A stretch of DNA of 34,809 nt, taken from contig JAICWV010000019.1 in the NCBI GenBank assembly GCA_025966365.1, forward strand, positions 1 to 34,809, read 5' to 3'. Source of the DNA: Chloroflexota bacterium (GTDB taxonomy: Bacteria; Chloroflexota; UBA5177). The notes beneath the pieces were generated by a model. That model was not told the origin of the DNA. It was given only the letters and a program-made list of their open reading frames with translations, and ran no database searches. Below, in pieces: positions 22,389 through 30,971 of this stretch. Every line of letters starts with the position of its first letter. Position 1 is the first letter of the stretch. Made by a program: the position numbers and the translations under genes.

Positions 22389-23770
22389 ATCAAGAGCACG
22401 TGGATTTCCTTCGCTGGCTCGTTCCCGGTCTTCAAGACGTGCCCATGTCCAGTCCCTACTGGACAGATCAGGCAGAGCGCTACCTTGCCCTCACGACACA
22501 GGATCGCGACGTCTACCCGGTCATCGACCACACACGCGGCCGGGGCGTGTGGATGTACGACCTGGAGGGAAACCAGTACCTCGACATGACGTCCGGCGTG
22601 GCTGTCCGCGCACTTGGCTTCCGCCCCGAGGGAATCCACGAATTCGAGGAGCGTCTGGGCGATGTGGCCGAGGAGCTGCCCGGACACGACTTCGACAACA
22701 TCCCCGAGATCCTTCTCGCCCAACGCTTGACGCAAATCACGCCCGGCGACTTCGACAAGCATGTCTTCTTCACCACCAGCGGAGCCCGCGCCGTGGAAAC
22801 GGCGGTGAAGTCAGCTATCGACCTGACTGGCCGCACGCGCTTTGTCGCCTTCCGTCCTGCCTTCCATGGCCGGACCGGCTACGCCCTCGCCTTGACCGCG
22901 AGCAAGGCCATCCAGAAGGAGGGGTTTCCACAGGCGCTGGCCGTCACCCGCACGCCGTACGCCTACCCCTACCGCAGCCCGGTTGGGAGCGATCCGGACG
23001 CTACAGCCGCGTACGCTCTCCAGCAACTGAGCGACGCCATCGCCGATGAGGGCCGCGACATCGCAGCCATCGTGGTGGAATCCCTTGCCGGGGAAGGCGG
23101 CATGATTGTCCCGCCGGATAAGTTCCTCCGCGGCCTGCGCGCGATCGCCAACGACCTGGGCGCGCTCCTGGTTGCCGATGAAGTCCAGGCAGGGCTGGGC
23201 CGCACCGGCACCTGGTGGGCCATCGAGCAGGCGGGGGTGGTGCCCGATCTCATCTGCACGGCCAAGTCGCTGGGCGGCGGCATCCCCATGGGAGCCACCA
23301 TGGGCCGGGCCCCCATGTTCACGACAGGGTCCCGGCACTCGGAGACCTTTTCCGCCGAGCCCCGCGCCGCGCTCCTGGCGCTCTTCACTCTGAAGCAGAT
23401 CGAGGAGCGAAACCTGATGCAAAACGCGGCCGACGTCGGCACCCACATGATGCAGGCGCTCCACGAGCGCCTGGCCGACTGTGACCAGGTCGGCGAGGTA
23501 CGGGGACGAGGCTTCATGATGGGCGTTGAGTTCGTCGAGGACCGGCAGAGCAAGCGAGCGGCACCCGATGTGCGAAACGCCGTGGTCAAGAATTGCGTCT
23601 TCAAGCAGCGGCTCTGGGTCCTGGGCGCGGGCCGCAGCACGATCCGCTTCCTGCCTGCTCTGACCACGTCCGAGGAGGAAGCCATGGAGGCTGTCGAGCG
23701 CTTCGTGCGTGCGGTAGGAGAGGAAACCCGATCGCTCGCCGGCCGTACGCAGGCAGCTATCGCTTCGTAG
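22385..23770 (+). CDS. Class III PLP-dependent aminotransferase (ornithine/4-aminobutyrate type)
   Basis: A 461-residue fold-type I aminotransferase. PLP site: FFTTSGARAVETAVK (128-142), HGRTGYALALT, D265 in LLVADEVQAGLGRTG, and the Schiff-base lysine K294 in CTAKSLGGGIPMGA. The C-terminal part has EVRGRGFMMGVEF and STIRFLPALTTSEEE. It begins in ATGA inside the OTC stop, so it is translated with OTC; ornithine is the natural candidate substrate. 4-aminobutyrate or another omega-amino acid is possible because members with this architecture vary. A terminator follows 28 bases after the stop. Confidence 0.85.
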   Translation: MNQEHVDFLRWLVPGLQDVPMSSPYWTDQAERYLALTTQDRDVYPVIDHTRGRGVWMYDLEGNQYLDMTSGVAVRALGFRPEGIHEFEERLGDVAEELPGHDFDNIPEILLAQRLTQITPGDFDKHVFFTTSGARAVETAVKSAIDLTGRTRFVAFRPAFHGRTGYALALTASKAIQKEGFPQALAVTRTPYAYPYRSPVGSDPDATAAYALQQLSDAIADEGRDIAAIVVESLAGEGGMIVPPDKFLRGLRAIANDLGALLVADEVQAGLGRTGTWWAIEQAGVVPDLICTAKSLGGGIPMGATMGRAPMFTTGSRHSETFSAEPRAALLALFTLKQIEERNLMQNAADVGTHMMQALHERLADCDQVGEVRGRGFMMGVEFVEDRQSKRAAPDVRNAVVKNCVFKQRLWVLGAGRSTIRFLPALTTSEEEAMEAVERFVRAVGEETRSLAGRTQAAIAS

Positions 23771-23797
23771 CTCATCAGCAATCGCCACAGGAACGAG

Positions 23798-23831
23798 GGA
23801 CCGGGATGTACAGCGTCCCGGTCCTTTCTCT
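23798..23831 (+). terminator. Terminator after the OTC-aminotransferase operon
   Basis: GGACCGGGA (23798-23806) pairs perfectly with TCCCGGTCC (23816-23824) around a 9-base loop, followed by TTTCTCTCT. It closes the two-gene operon. Confidence 0.75.
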
Positions 23832-23917
23832 CTGTCGCGTGGATGGCACACATTCTGCACTTGGGATGCCGACGACAATACCTCGCTCAGTGGGGAAGAG
23901 CGATTTTGGAGAGAGCG

Positions 23918-24214
23918 ATGGACGCCTGGGTACAGAGACTAAAGACGGCATACGATGCCGGCTACTACAAGACAGAGGCCGAGGAAGCCCAGCAAGTTCC
24001 CTTTCCGTGGCAGAACAAGACCTGCAAGAACTGCCCGTTCTGGTCGAACAGCATCTGCCAGGTCTATGCGGAGTATCGAAGCTCAACGGCGCACACCTGC
24101 TCGTACTTCGACCCCTGGAATCGTCAGCAGGCACAGAACATCATCCAGGAGCGTCAGTGGCAGGGATTCCGCCGCTGGTGGGAGTGGTTCAACGACCGGG
24201 GCGCGACGCGCTAG
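23918..24214 (+). CDS. Hypothetical small four-cysteine protein
   Basis: A 98-residue protein, not recognised. The ATG at 23918 has GGAGAGAG 3-5 bases upstream; the frame also contains an earlier ATG (23843), but that lies in the terminator tail and has no ribosome site. Its centre is CKNCPFWSNSICQVYAEY...HTCSYFDPW: C-x2-C-x7-C, then a fourth cysteine 14 residues later. This spacing suggests an iron-sulphur or zinc site. The flanks are helical with many aromatic residues (RRWWEWFNDRG at the C-terminus). It is a single gene between two terminators. Confidence 0.6.
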   Translation: MDAWVQRLKTAYDAGYYKTEAEEAQQVPFPWQNKTCKNCPFWSNSICQVYAEYRSSTAHTCSYFDPWNRQQAQNIIQERQWQGFRRWWEWFNDRGATR

Positions 24215-24258
24215 ATACCGGGCCGAATTTCTCCGCTGTCTTACCCACTGATCCATCC

Positions 24259-24285
24259 GGGGCTCGCCGAAGGGCGGGCCCCTTT
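24259..24285 (+). terminator. Terminator after the four-cysteine gene
   Basis: GGGGCTCGCC and GGCGGGCCCC pair over 10 bases with one G-T pair around a GAAG loop, followed by TTT. It lies 44 bases after the stop. Confidence 0.65.
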
Positions 24286-24289
24286 CCGT

Positions 24290-24432
24290 CCTGTCAAAAT
24301 ACTCGGTATACTGCTACCACTGCCGCGATGTAACCGCGGAGCGAAGAACATATGGGGACGGGCTGGCGCACCTGCGAGCCGGACTTGATTCCGGTGGGAC
24401 TCGGCCCTACTGACTAGCGTAATGGGGGCTCG
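24290..24432 (+). promoter_or_regulatory. Promoter and structured-looking leader of the S8 protease gene
   Basis: A -10-like TATACT (24307-24312) has no clear -35. From there to the ATG is about 115 bases of leader rich in complementary GC segments (CCGCG...CGCGG at about 24332-24349; CCGGA...TCCGG at 24380-24396) and ending in CGGCCCTACTGACTAG (24402-24417). The last part faintly resembles the conserved 3' core of cobalamin-type riboswitches, but the expected other boxes were not found. I therefore call it only a possible structured leader. Confidence 0.35.
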
Positions 24433-27400
24433 ATGTCCAGGCCGGCTACTTTTCTCGCTGTACTCGCTATCGTCTGCGCAACGCTCGCCATCCGTCCTGC
24501 CCACGCCGCACCCGTTCCGTCCGGGAAGCGCGTCGCCGTCTTCATCTGGCTGAAGGGCGCCCCGCTGGGAGCCGACCAGCACTTCCGGGCGCGGACGGCC
24601 CGGACGCACAATCACTACCTGCTCGACCCGGCTTTGCCAGCCGCCCGCTGGTACTCTTCCAGGATGCTGACATACCACAAGCAGGAAGTGGCCTACCTGC
24701 AGTCTCATCACGTCGACGTTCAGGTCGTGCGGTACTTCAGCATTCTGTTCAATGGCATCAGCGCCACGGTGCCCGCCTCACAGATGGGTTTGCTGCGCCG
24801 CGCAGTCAACGTCACCCAGGTCACCAAGCAGCAGGTCTACAAACCTATGCTGGACAAGAGCATCGGCCTCATCCACGCGCAGGAGGCCTGGCCGGTGGTG
24901 GGAGGAGAGGCGAACGCCGGCAAGGGCGTCTTCATCGCTCAGATCGACACCGGCATCGACATCACCAATCCCTGTTTCAGCGACAAAGGCATGCCGCCGC
25001 CACCGTCGTTCCTCCGCGGGCGCGGAGACCCGAAGTTCGAAAACAACAAGGTGATCGTCGCGCGGGCCTATCCGGTCAATCCCGGCGATAATCCCTCTCC
25101 GGCGGACACCGCCGGGCACGGCACCTTCGGCGCCGCCATCGAGGCATGTGACTACAACACCAAGACGCCGGTGGGGACGGAGGTCAGCGGGGTCGCCCCT
25201 GCCGCTTACCTCATGAATTACAACGTCTTCCCGTCCTATCCCAACACGGAATCTCCCTCACTGGACACATTCCTGCCCGCGTTGGAAGATGCCATCTCGG
25301 ATGGCGCCGACGTGGTCAATTACAGCGCCGGGTACAGCTTTGGTGCCGACGACTATCGGCTCGATCCAGACGAGCAGGCGATCGAAGTGGCGGCACGAAA
25401 TGGCGTGAGCGTGGTGGTCGCGGCTGGGAACGCCGGACCCGAGAGCCAGAGTGTATCCTCGCCTTCCGCCGCCCCCGATGCCATTTCGGCCGGGGCAACC
25501 ACCAACTCGCACGCGCTCCACACCACGGTGAAGGTCGGTGGCCCGACGGCGCCGCCGGACTCGCTCTCGCTGATCCAGGACGCGCCGTCGGTGTACCGGT
25601 TCTCCTCGCCCGTTGGACCGGCGCAGATCGTGCCGGCTGGGTACGGGCGAATGACCGGCGATACGCTCCCACCGGGAGAGCCGGCCAACAGCAATCAGGT
25701 GAATGACTTCGCCGGCAAGGACTTCAAGGGAAAAATTGCCCTGGTCGAGCGCGGCAAGCGCTACTTCAAGGACATGATTGCGAACGCCAAGAAGGCTGGA
25801 GCCGCGGGCGTCATCGTGTATGACAGCAATCCCGCGGGTTTCGAGTTGCAGGAGATGCCGAACGACTCCAATTTCCCGGCTGTGTTCGTGAGTTACAAGG
25901 ACGGGACCGCCCTCGCCCAGTGGGTGACCGACCATCCTGATGCCACGGCCACGCTTGACCCGACCATCAGCTTCTTCAGCCAGTCACCGGACCTGCTCAC
26001 CGACTTCAGCTCCCGCGGGTACGGCCCAAACTACCTGATCAAGCCCGATGTAGTCGCCCCCGGGCAGGCTATTTACTCGGCCGCGGAAAGCGAGTACCCG
26101 CCCGACAACAAGAACGTCAATGTCGGGGATGTCTACGACCCGTCCGGCTTCACGACTGCCGACGGCACCAGCTTCGCCGCGCCGCACACCACCGGCACCG
26201 TCGCCCTGCTGAAGGGACTGCACCCGACGTGGACGCCTGCCATGCTCAAGTCCACCATTCAGGGCACAGCTCAGATGAACATCCACGAACAGGCGGATCC
26301 GTCGAAGGTCTCCAGCGTTATGGAATCAGGGTCGGGGCTGATTGATGCCGAGGCGGCCGTCGATGCCAACGCTTACCTGCTCCCCTCTGCAGTCAGCTTC
26401 GGAGCGGTAAACCGGGGCTATGGAGCAGTGCAGCAGACATCCCACGTATCCCTCCACGATGCGAACGGAGGGGCGGGAACCTGGCAGGGAAGCGTCTCGT
26501 GGATAGACGGCGGGTCCGGTGTTTCACTGACCGTTCCGTCTTCACTGACGCTGGCTGCAAACGGCACCTCGGACATCCCGTTACAGCTCAATGTGTCCGC
26601 GTCCGCCGCGGCCGGAGACTATGACGGCTACGCCGTCTTCACCAAGGGCGGCGAAACGCTGCACGTTTCCTTCATGGTGCATGTAGCGACCGTTCCGGTA
26701 AAGCAAGGCAGCGTTCTGCTGGTGGACGATACCTGGAGCCGGTTCCAGGCGCCATACCCCATGCCACCGATCAAGCACGTGGACGTCTCGAAGTACTACA
26801 CAGACGCGGTCGCGAAGATCGGCAAGAGCTCCACCTACTGGCCCGAGAACACGCAGGGTACGCCCAGCCTGTCCGATATGAAGCGTGCCTCGGCCGTGGT
26901 CTATTTCACCGGTGCCAATCTCAACGACTTCTCGTCCGAGAACGGAAACGTGGAAGGACTGGATGGACCGATCACGCCGACGGATTCCTCGATCCTGGAT
27001 CAATACCTGCAGTCCGGTGGCCATGTATTCGTAACCGGTGAGGCGAGTGTCCTCTCAGTTCCCCTATTCATGTACGTCGTCCTTGGTGTGAACACCGATC
27101 TGTTCAGTCTCTATGACACCGACACCAACGATTTCGCTCATACCGGCACGGTGTCTCCACCCAAGCCGAGTACCCATCCTGACTCCGGGGTGGGGGCGTA
27201 CAAGCGGGTCGGCCCGTTCCTGGGGCTCAAGCCAATCGACCTCAGCTCGAAGGGGGACGGTGCCCGCACCAACCTTGCCCAGTTCAACACCCTGCTTGGC
27301 GACTTTGTCGGCGTCGCCGGCTTGCAGCCGGTCCACGGAAATGTTGCAGGATACGGGACCGCGTACGGACAGTGGGGCATGGCCGCCCCCAAGCAGGTGA

Positions 27401-27843
27401 TCCCTGCCAAGGCCGGCTTGCAAGAAACCGGCGTCACGGCCAGCAACGAGCCGACGCTCTCAAACCCCACGCCGAAATACAAGGGCCGGTCGGTGGTGTT
27501 CTCCTTCGGCTTTGAAGGCATCAACGACAATACCGGCTTTGCGACCCGGGCGCAGGTACTCAAGCGCATTCTGCAGTGGTTCAACGACAAGCCGGCGGCC
27601 TCGGTCGCGCCGGTTCATTATCCGCACGGCAAGAGCGTGCCGCTACGCGCGGGCTTGAAGTCGAACGTCGGCGCCAGGATCGGTGCCTACCAATGGCAGA
27701 TCGGTTCCAGGACGCTGGGCGCAACCGCCGCTCCGACGAAGTACCGCTTCCCGCACGCGGGCACCTACCGGGCGCGCGTCCTCGTCACGGATACCATGGG
27801 CCACGCCTCGTTAAGCCGCTGGGTGAAGCTGCACGTGCGCTAA
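24433..27843 (+). CDS. Secreted subtilisin-like serine protease (S8) with PA insert
   Basis: A 1,136-residue exported protease. The signal peptide is residues 1-26 (TFLAVLAIVCATLAIRPAHA-AP). A propeptide-like segment spans about 30-130. The S8 catalytic triad is D172 (IAQIDTGID), H229 (TAGHGTFGA) and S580 (DGTSFAAPHTTG). Within the catalytic domain an inserted PA domain (about 395-505) contains GKIALVERGKRYFKDMIANAKKAGAAGVIVYD. After the catalytic domain come a beta-rich domain (about 650-760, SAVSFGAVNRGYGAVQQTSH), a segment resembling a glutamine-amidotransferase-like fold (SVLLVDDTW ... LDQYLQSGGHVFVTGEA ... RSVVFSFGFEGIN) and a PKD-like tail. It probably digests external protein. Its stop codon overlaps that of the convergent hydrolase gene. 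Confidence 0.92.
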   Translation: MSRPATFLAVLAIVCATLAIRPAHAAPVPSGKRVAVFIWLKGAPLGADQHFRARTARTHNHYLLDPALPAARWYSSRMLTYHKQEVAYLQSHHVDVQVVRYFSILFNGISATVPASQMGLLRRAVNVTQVTKQQVYKPMLDKSIGLIHAQEAWPVVGGEANAGKGVFIAQIDTGIDITNPCFSDKGMPPPPSFLRGRGDPKFENNKVIVARAYPVNPGDNPSPADTAGHGTFGAAIEACDYNTKTPVGTEVSGVAPAAYLMNYNVFPSYPNTESPSLDTFLPALEDAISDGADVVNYSAGYSFGADDYRLDPDEQAIEVAARNGVSVVVAAGNAGPESQSVSSPSAAPDAISAGATTNSHALHTTVKVGGPTAPPDSLSLIQDAPSVYRFSSPVGPAQIVPAGYGRMTGDTLPPGEPANSNQVNDFAGKDFKGKIALVERGKRYFKDMIANAKKAGAAGVIVYDSNPAGFELQEMPNDSNFPAVFVSYKDGTALAQWVTDHPDATATLDPTISFFSQSPDLLTDFSSRGYGPNYLIKPDVVAPGQAIYSAAESEYPPDNKNVNVGDVYDPSGFTTADGTSFAAPHTTGTVALLKGLHPTWTPAMLKSTIQGTAQMNIHEQADPSKVSSVMESGSGLIDAEAAVDANAYLLPSAVSFGAVNRGYGAVQQTSHVSLHDANGGAGTWQGSVSWIDGGSGVSLTVPSSLTLAANGTSDIPLQLNVSASAAAGDYDGYAVFTKGGETLHVSFMVHVATVPVKQGSVLLVDDTWSRFQAPYPMPPIKHVDVSKYYTDAVAKIGKSSTYWPENTQGTPSLSDMKRASAVVYFTGANLNDFSSENGNVEGLDGPITPTDSSILDQYLQSGGHVFVTGEASVLSVPLFMYVVLGVNTDLFSLYDTDTNDFAHTGTVSPPKPSTHPDSGVGAYKRVGPFLGLKPIDLSSKGDGARTNLAQFNTLLGDFVGVAGLQPVHGNVAGYGTAYGQWGMAAPKQVIPAKAGLQETGVTASNEPTLSNPTPKYKGRSVVFSFGFEGINDNTGFATRAQVLKRILQWFNDKPAASVAPVHYPHGKSVPLRAGLKSNVGARIGAYQWQIGSRTLGATAAPTKYRFPHAGTYRARVLVTDTMGHASLSRWVKLHVR

Positions 27844-28616
27844 ACAGGCGTCCCTGAACGGGCTGCTGCCGCCTCAACGAAGGTACCGAAGAGCCGCGCC
27901 CACCGCGGGCCGGTGGTCTGCCAGATGCCCTCCGGGTGGCATTGGACACCCATGAGGAAGTCCTCGCCATCACCCTCGATGGCCTCGACCACGCCGTCCG
28001 GGGCACGGCCCGTGACGGTGAACCCGGCCGGCACCTCCAGCACTGCCTGGTGATGGAAGGTATTGACGAGGACCTGGCCGGGACCAAGAATGCCGGCCAA
28101 TCTCGACTCCGGCTCCACGATCAGCTCGTGCGCCAGATGGTCGCGACCACGGTCGCGTACGTCGTGTACGTGAACCTGGTCGAGCTGCGATGGGAGGTCC
28201 TGATACAGGGTGCCGCCGCCGGCAACAGCCAGCACCTGGATGCCGCGGCAGATGCCGAGAGTCGGAAGACGGTCGCGTAGCGCCCAGGACGCGAGTGTCA
28301 GCTCCAGATCATCGCGTGCTTCGTCTACCAGCCCCAGATTCGGATGCACGTCCTGCCCGTAGCGACGCGGCGCCACATCATCCCCACCGGGGAGGAGCAA
28401 GCCGTCAAGCTCAGCATAGATTCGGTGGAGAGCCGCTTCGCCGAGTCCAAGCGGGATCACGATCGGGGCACCTCCGGCGGCGGCAATCGCGTCCACATAC
28501 TGTTGGTTAACGGCGGAGCGCATGGAGGTCCAGGGCGTCTGCGGGCTCGAAGCGGTCGCGTTGGAGAAGGCGGTAATCCCGATGAGGGGCCGGCGCAGTG
28601 CCTGAGCGTCTACCAT
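27840..28616 (-). CDS. Peptidase C26 / gamma-glutamyl-GABA hydrolase-like amidotransferase
   Basis: A 258-residue class I glutamine-amidotransferase-like hydrolase (PuuD group). It has the start motif RPLIGITAF, GLLLPGGDDVAPRRYGQ (72-87), the nucleophile C123 in LGICRGIQVL, VNTFHHQAV (184-191) and the catalytic H227 and E229 in GVQCHPEG. The family cleaves gamma-glutamyl amides such as gamma-glutamyl-4-aminobutyrate. In this amino-acid-breakdown setting that role is plausible, but the substrate is not shown. The ATG at 28616 has only a weak GGA before it and a TACGAT -10-like box 9 bases upstream, so its leader must be very short. Confidence 0.88.
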   Translation of the reverse strand: MVDAQALRRPLIGITAFSNATASSPQTPWTSMRSAVNQQYVDAIAAAGGAPIVIPLGLGEAALHRIYAELDGLLLPGGDDVAPRRYGQDVHPNLGLVDEARDDLELTLASWALRDRLPTLGICRGIQVLAVAGGGTLYQDLPSQLDQVHVHDVRDRGRDHLAHELIVEPESRLAGILGPGQVLVNTFHHQAVLEVPAGFTVTGRAPDGVVEAIEGDGEDFLMGVQCHPEGIWQTTGPRWARLFGTFVEAAAARSGTPV

Positions 28617-28624
28617 GGCATTCC

Positions 28625-28664
28625 ATCGTAGCAGGATGGCGACACGGAATGACCGTGGTACGAT
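28625..28664. promoter_or_regulatory. Divergent -10 boxes between the C26 hydrolase and histidine ammonia-lyase
   Basis: The gap holds ATCGTA (28625-28630; TACGAT on the minus strand) and TACGAT (28659-28664, plus strand). These are mirror-image -10-like boxes facing the hydrolase and hutH starts. No good -35 boxes were seen, so activators may be needed, or the likeness may be chance. Confidence 0.35.
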
Positions 28665-28684
28665 GAGTCGCTTCAGAGACCTTC

Positions 28685-30235
28685 ATGCCGGACCCCTCTA
28701 CCGCCCCAACCACGGTCCCGCTCGCGGTCGACTGCGATCCTCTTTCTATCCATGAGGTGGTCGAGGTCGCGTGTGCCGGTCGTGCGGTGACGCTTGGCCC
28801 TCACGCCGTCGCCGCCATGACACGCTCCCGGAACGTAGTGGACCGAGTGGTCGAGGACGGGGACGTTGTGTATGGAATCTCAACTGGATTCGGAAAGCTT
28901 GCCGACAAGGTCATCCCGCGTGATCTGCTGGAGCAGCTGCAACGCAACCTCGTCGTCAGCCATTCCGTGGGCGTGGGGCCGCCCCTGGATCGCGAGGTTG
29001 TTCGCGCCATGCTCCTGCTTCGGGCGGCCGCACTGGCGCGGGGCTACTCCGGAATCCGTCCCGAGACGGTCCGCCACCTGATCGATGTCCTGAACAGCGG
29101 CATCATACCGTTTATCCCCGCCAGAGGATCGGTCGGCGCCAGCGGAGATCTGGCCCCGCTGGCTCATCTCGCTCTGACGCTCATCGGCGAGGGCCGGGCC
29201 TTTCTGGATGGAAAGGATCTACCCGCCCGGGAGGCGCTGCAACGTCGGGGCCTCACCCCGTGCGTTCTGACGGCAAAGGAGGGCCTTGCCCTCATCAACG
29301 GGACGCAGCTGATGACCGCGCTCGGCATACTGATCATTGACGGCGCCCAGAATCTCTTCGAGGTCGCCGACATTGCGGGAGCCATGAGCCTGGAAGCGGT
29401 GCGGGGAACCAACCGGGCCTTTGACGCCCGCGCGGCTGCTGCCCGGCCGCATCCCGGTCAGATCACGGTGGCCGCGCACTTGCGCGCGCTGACGGAGGGC
29501 AGCGAGATAATGGCCTCCCACCGCCATGACAATCACCGGGTCCAGGACCCGTACTCACTCCGGTGTATGCCTCAGGTCCATGGCGCCTCTCGTGATGCTT
29601 TCCGTTTCATCACGGAGGTCTTCGAGACCGAGATCAACTCCGCCACCGACAACCCGCTCATCTTCACCGGCCCTGATGACATCGTATCGTGCGGCAATTT
29701 CCATGGCCAGCCGCTGGCGATGGCGCTCGACTTCGCGGCGGTGGCGCTGGCGGAGCTGGCGAGCATCTCCGAGCGCCGGATCGAGGTCATGCTGGACCCC
29801 AACTTTAGCGAGCTGCCTCCGTTTCTTACCATGCGGGGCGGCGTCGACTCCGGGTTCATGGTGTCCCAGTACACGGCAGCGGCGCTGGTGTCCGAGAACA
29901 AGGTGCTGTCACATCCGGCCAGCGTAGACTCGATTCCAACCTCCGCCAATCAGGAAGATCATGTGAGCATGGGAGTCACCGCGGGGCTGAAGGCGCGCGA
30001 CATCCAGCGCAATGTCGAAGCCGTGCTGGCAATCGAGCTTCTGGCTGCCGCCGAGGGGCTGGACTATCGCCGCCCCCTGCGCAGCTCGGCAATACTGGAG
30101 CAGGTCCACGCGCTAATTCGCTCCGAAGTTCCCCATCTTGCCGAGGACCGAGCCATGTACCCCGACATCGAGGCGGTGACGCGCATGGTCCGCGATGGAC
30201 GTATTCGCCACGCGGCCGCTGGCGCGAATGACTGA
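28685..30235 (+). CDS. hutH: Histidine ammonia-lyase
   Basis: A 516-residue aromatic amino-acid lyase that removes ammonia from histidine to give urocanate, the first step of histidine breakdown. It carries the MIO cofactor motif A152-S153-G154 in RGSVGASGDLAPLAHLAL, the N-terminal VYGISTGFGKLAD (with the catalytic Y), QRNLVVSHSVGVG, and EINSATDNPLI with SANQEDHVSMG near the C-terminus, as in HAL rather than plant PAL. No other hut genes are in the window. The Shine-Dalgarno is weak. Its stop overlaps the next gene by 8 bases. Tyrosine or phenylalanine lyase activity cannot be excluded by eye. Confidence 0.93.
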   Translation: MPDPSTAPTTVPLAVDCDPLSIHEVVEVACAGRAVTLGPHAVAAMTRSRNVVDRVVEDGDVVYGISTGFGKLADKVIPRDLLEQLQRNLVVSHSVGVGPPLDREVVRAMLLLRAAALARGYSGIRPETVRHLIDVLNSGIIPFIPARGSVGASGDLAPLAHLALTLIGEGRAFLDGKDLPAREALQRRGLTPCVLTAKEGLALINGTQLMTALGILIIDGAQNLFEVADIAGAMSLEAVRGTNRAFDARAAAARPHPGQITVAAHLRALTEGSEIMASHRHDNHRVQDPYSLRCMPQVHGASRDAFRFITEVFETEINSATDNPLIFTGPDDIVSCGNFHGQPLAMALDFAAVALAELASISERRIEVMLDPNFSELPPFLTMRGGVDSGFMVSQYTAAALVSENKVLSHPASVDSIPTSANQEDHVSMGVTAGLKARDIQRNVEAVLAIELLAAAEGLDYRRPLRSSAILEQVHALIRSEVPHLAEDRAMYPDIEAVTRMVRDGRIRHAAAGAND

Positions 30236-30971
30236 TACGGCGCCGGCGCCTCCCGCGGAGCGGTGGACGGTTCCCTGGGGGATCGGGACGGTCATCGCGG
30301 CCGTCCTTATCTCCTTCATCAGCCTGCTTATCGGATCAACCGTGGTCGTGTCTCTGGCCGGGAAGAATCCGACGATCGAGTGGGAGATGGTGGGCTATCA
30401 GGCTCTCACCCTGGGAGTGCTGATCAGCGCCGTCCTGCTCATCTTGTTTCGGTTCCAGCTGTCGCCCCGAGCGCTTGGCTACCGATTTCCGGGCTGGAGT
30501 ACCCTGGCCGCCGCCGCCGCATCGGTTATCCTCATCACGTTTGCCGCCTACGCCATTCAAGAGGCTTTCAACGCCCTCTTTCCGGGGTACAACGTCCATG
30601 GAAACGTCCGGGAGCTCGGAAACACCATCCGCGGCCACCCCGGCATGGCGGAGAAGGTTCTCATCCTGGCCTGGGCCTCGATCGAAGTGCCGCTGACCGA
30701 GGAGACGCTGTTTCGCGGCATTATCTTTCAAGGGCTTCGCACGTTCTTCAACCGCTGGATTCCGTACAGTCTCGCGGTTTTTTGCGCAGCCGCGATCAGC
30801 GGGACCCTCTTTGGCCTGGCGCACGGCGAGCCTCATACCCTCCCGATCCTGATCTTTGTCGGCATAGCCCTGGCGTACATCTTTCAGTATGGGCGCAGCA
30901 TTTTCGCCTCGGCACTGGTTCATGCCCTGATCAACGCGCTGGCCATGATCACGCTTCTCAAGCAGGTATGA
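30228..30971 (+). CDS. CPBP-family intramembrane metalloprotease
   Basis: A 247-residue multi-pass membrane protein of the CAAX protease/bacteriocin-processing (Abi) family. The ATG at 30228 overlaps the hutH stop by 8 bases (an earlier ATG at 30195 lies deeper in hutH). Catalytic motifs: E158-E159-x3-R163 (TEETLFRGIIFQG), H199 (GTLFGLAHGEPH) and H232 (SALVHALINAL). About seven hydrophobic helices are visible. The substrate is unknown; bacterial members process or degrade membrane proteins or confer peptide self-immunity. It ends in ATGA shared with the phosphoesterase start. Confidence 0.9.
   Translation: MTDTAPAPPAERWTVPWGIGTVIAAVLISFISLLIGSTVVVSLAGKNPTIEWEMVGYQALTLGVLISAVLLILFRFQLSPRALGYRFPGWSTLAAAAASVILITFAAYAIQEAFNALFPGYNVHGNVRELGNTIRGHPGMAEKVLILAWASIEVPLTEETLFRGIIFQGLRTFFNRWIPYSLAVFCAAAISGTLFGLAHGEPHTLPILIFVGIALAYIFQYGRSIFASALVHALINALAMITLLKQV

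Noticed and set aside
22811-23878. 355-codon minus-strand frame inside the aminotransferase
   Set aside because: It is antisense to a gene with complete PLP-binding motifs and lacks start signals.
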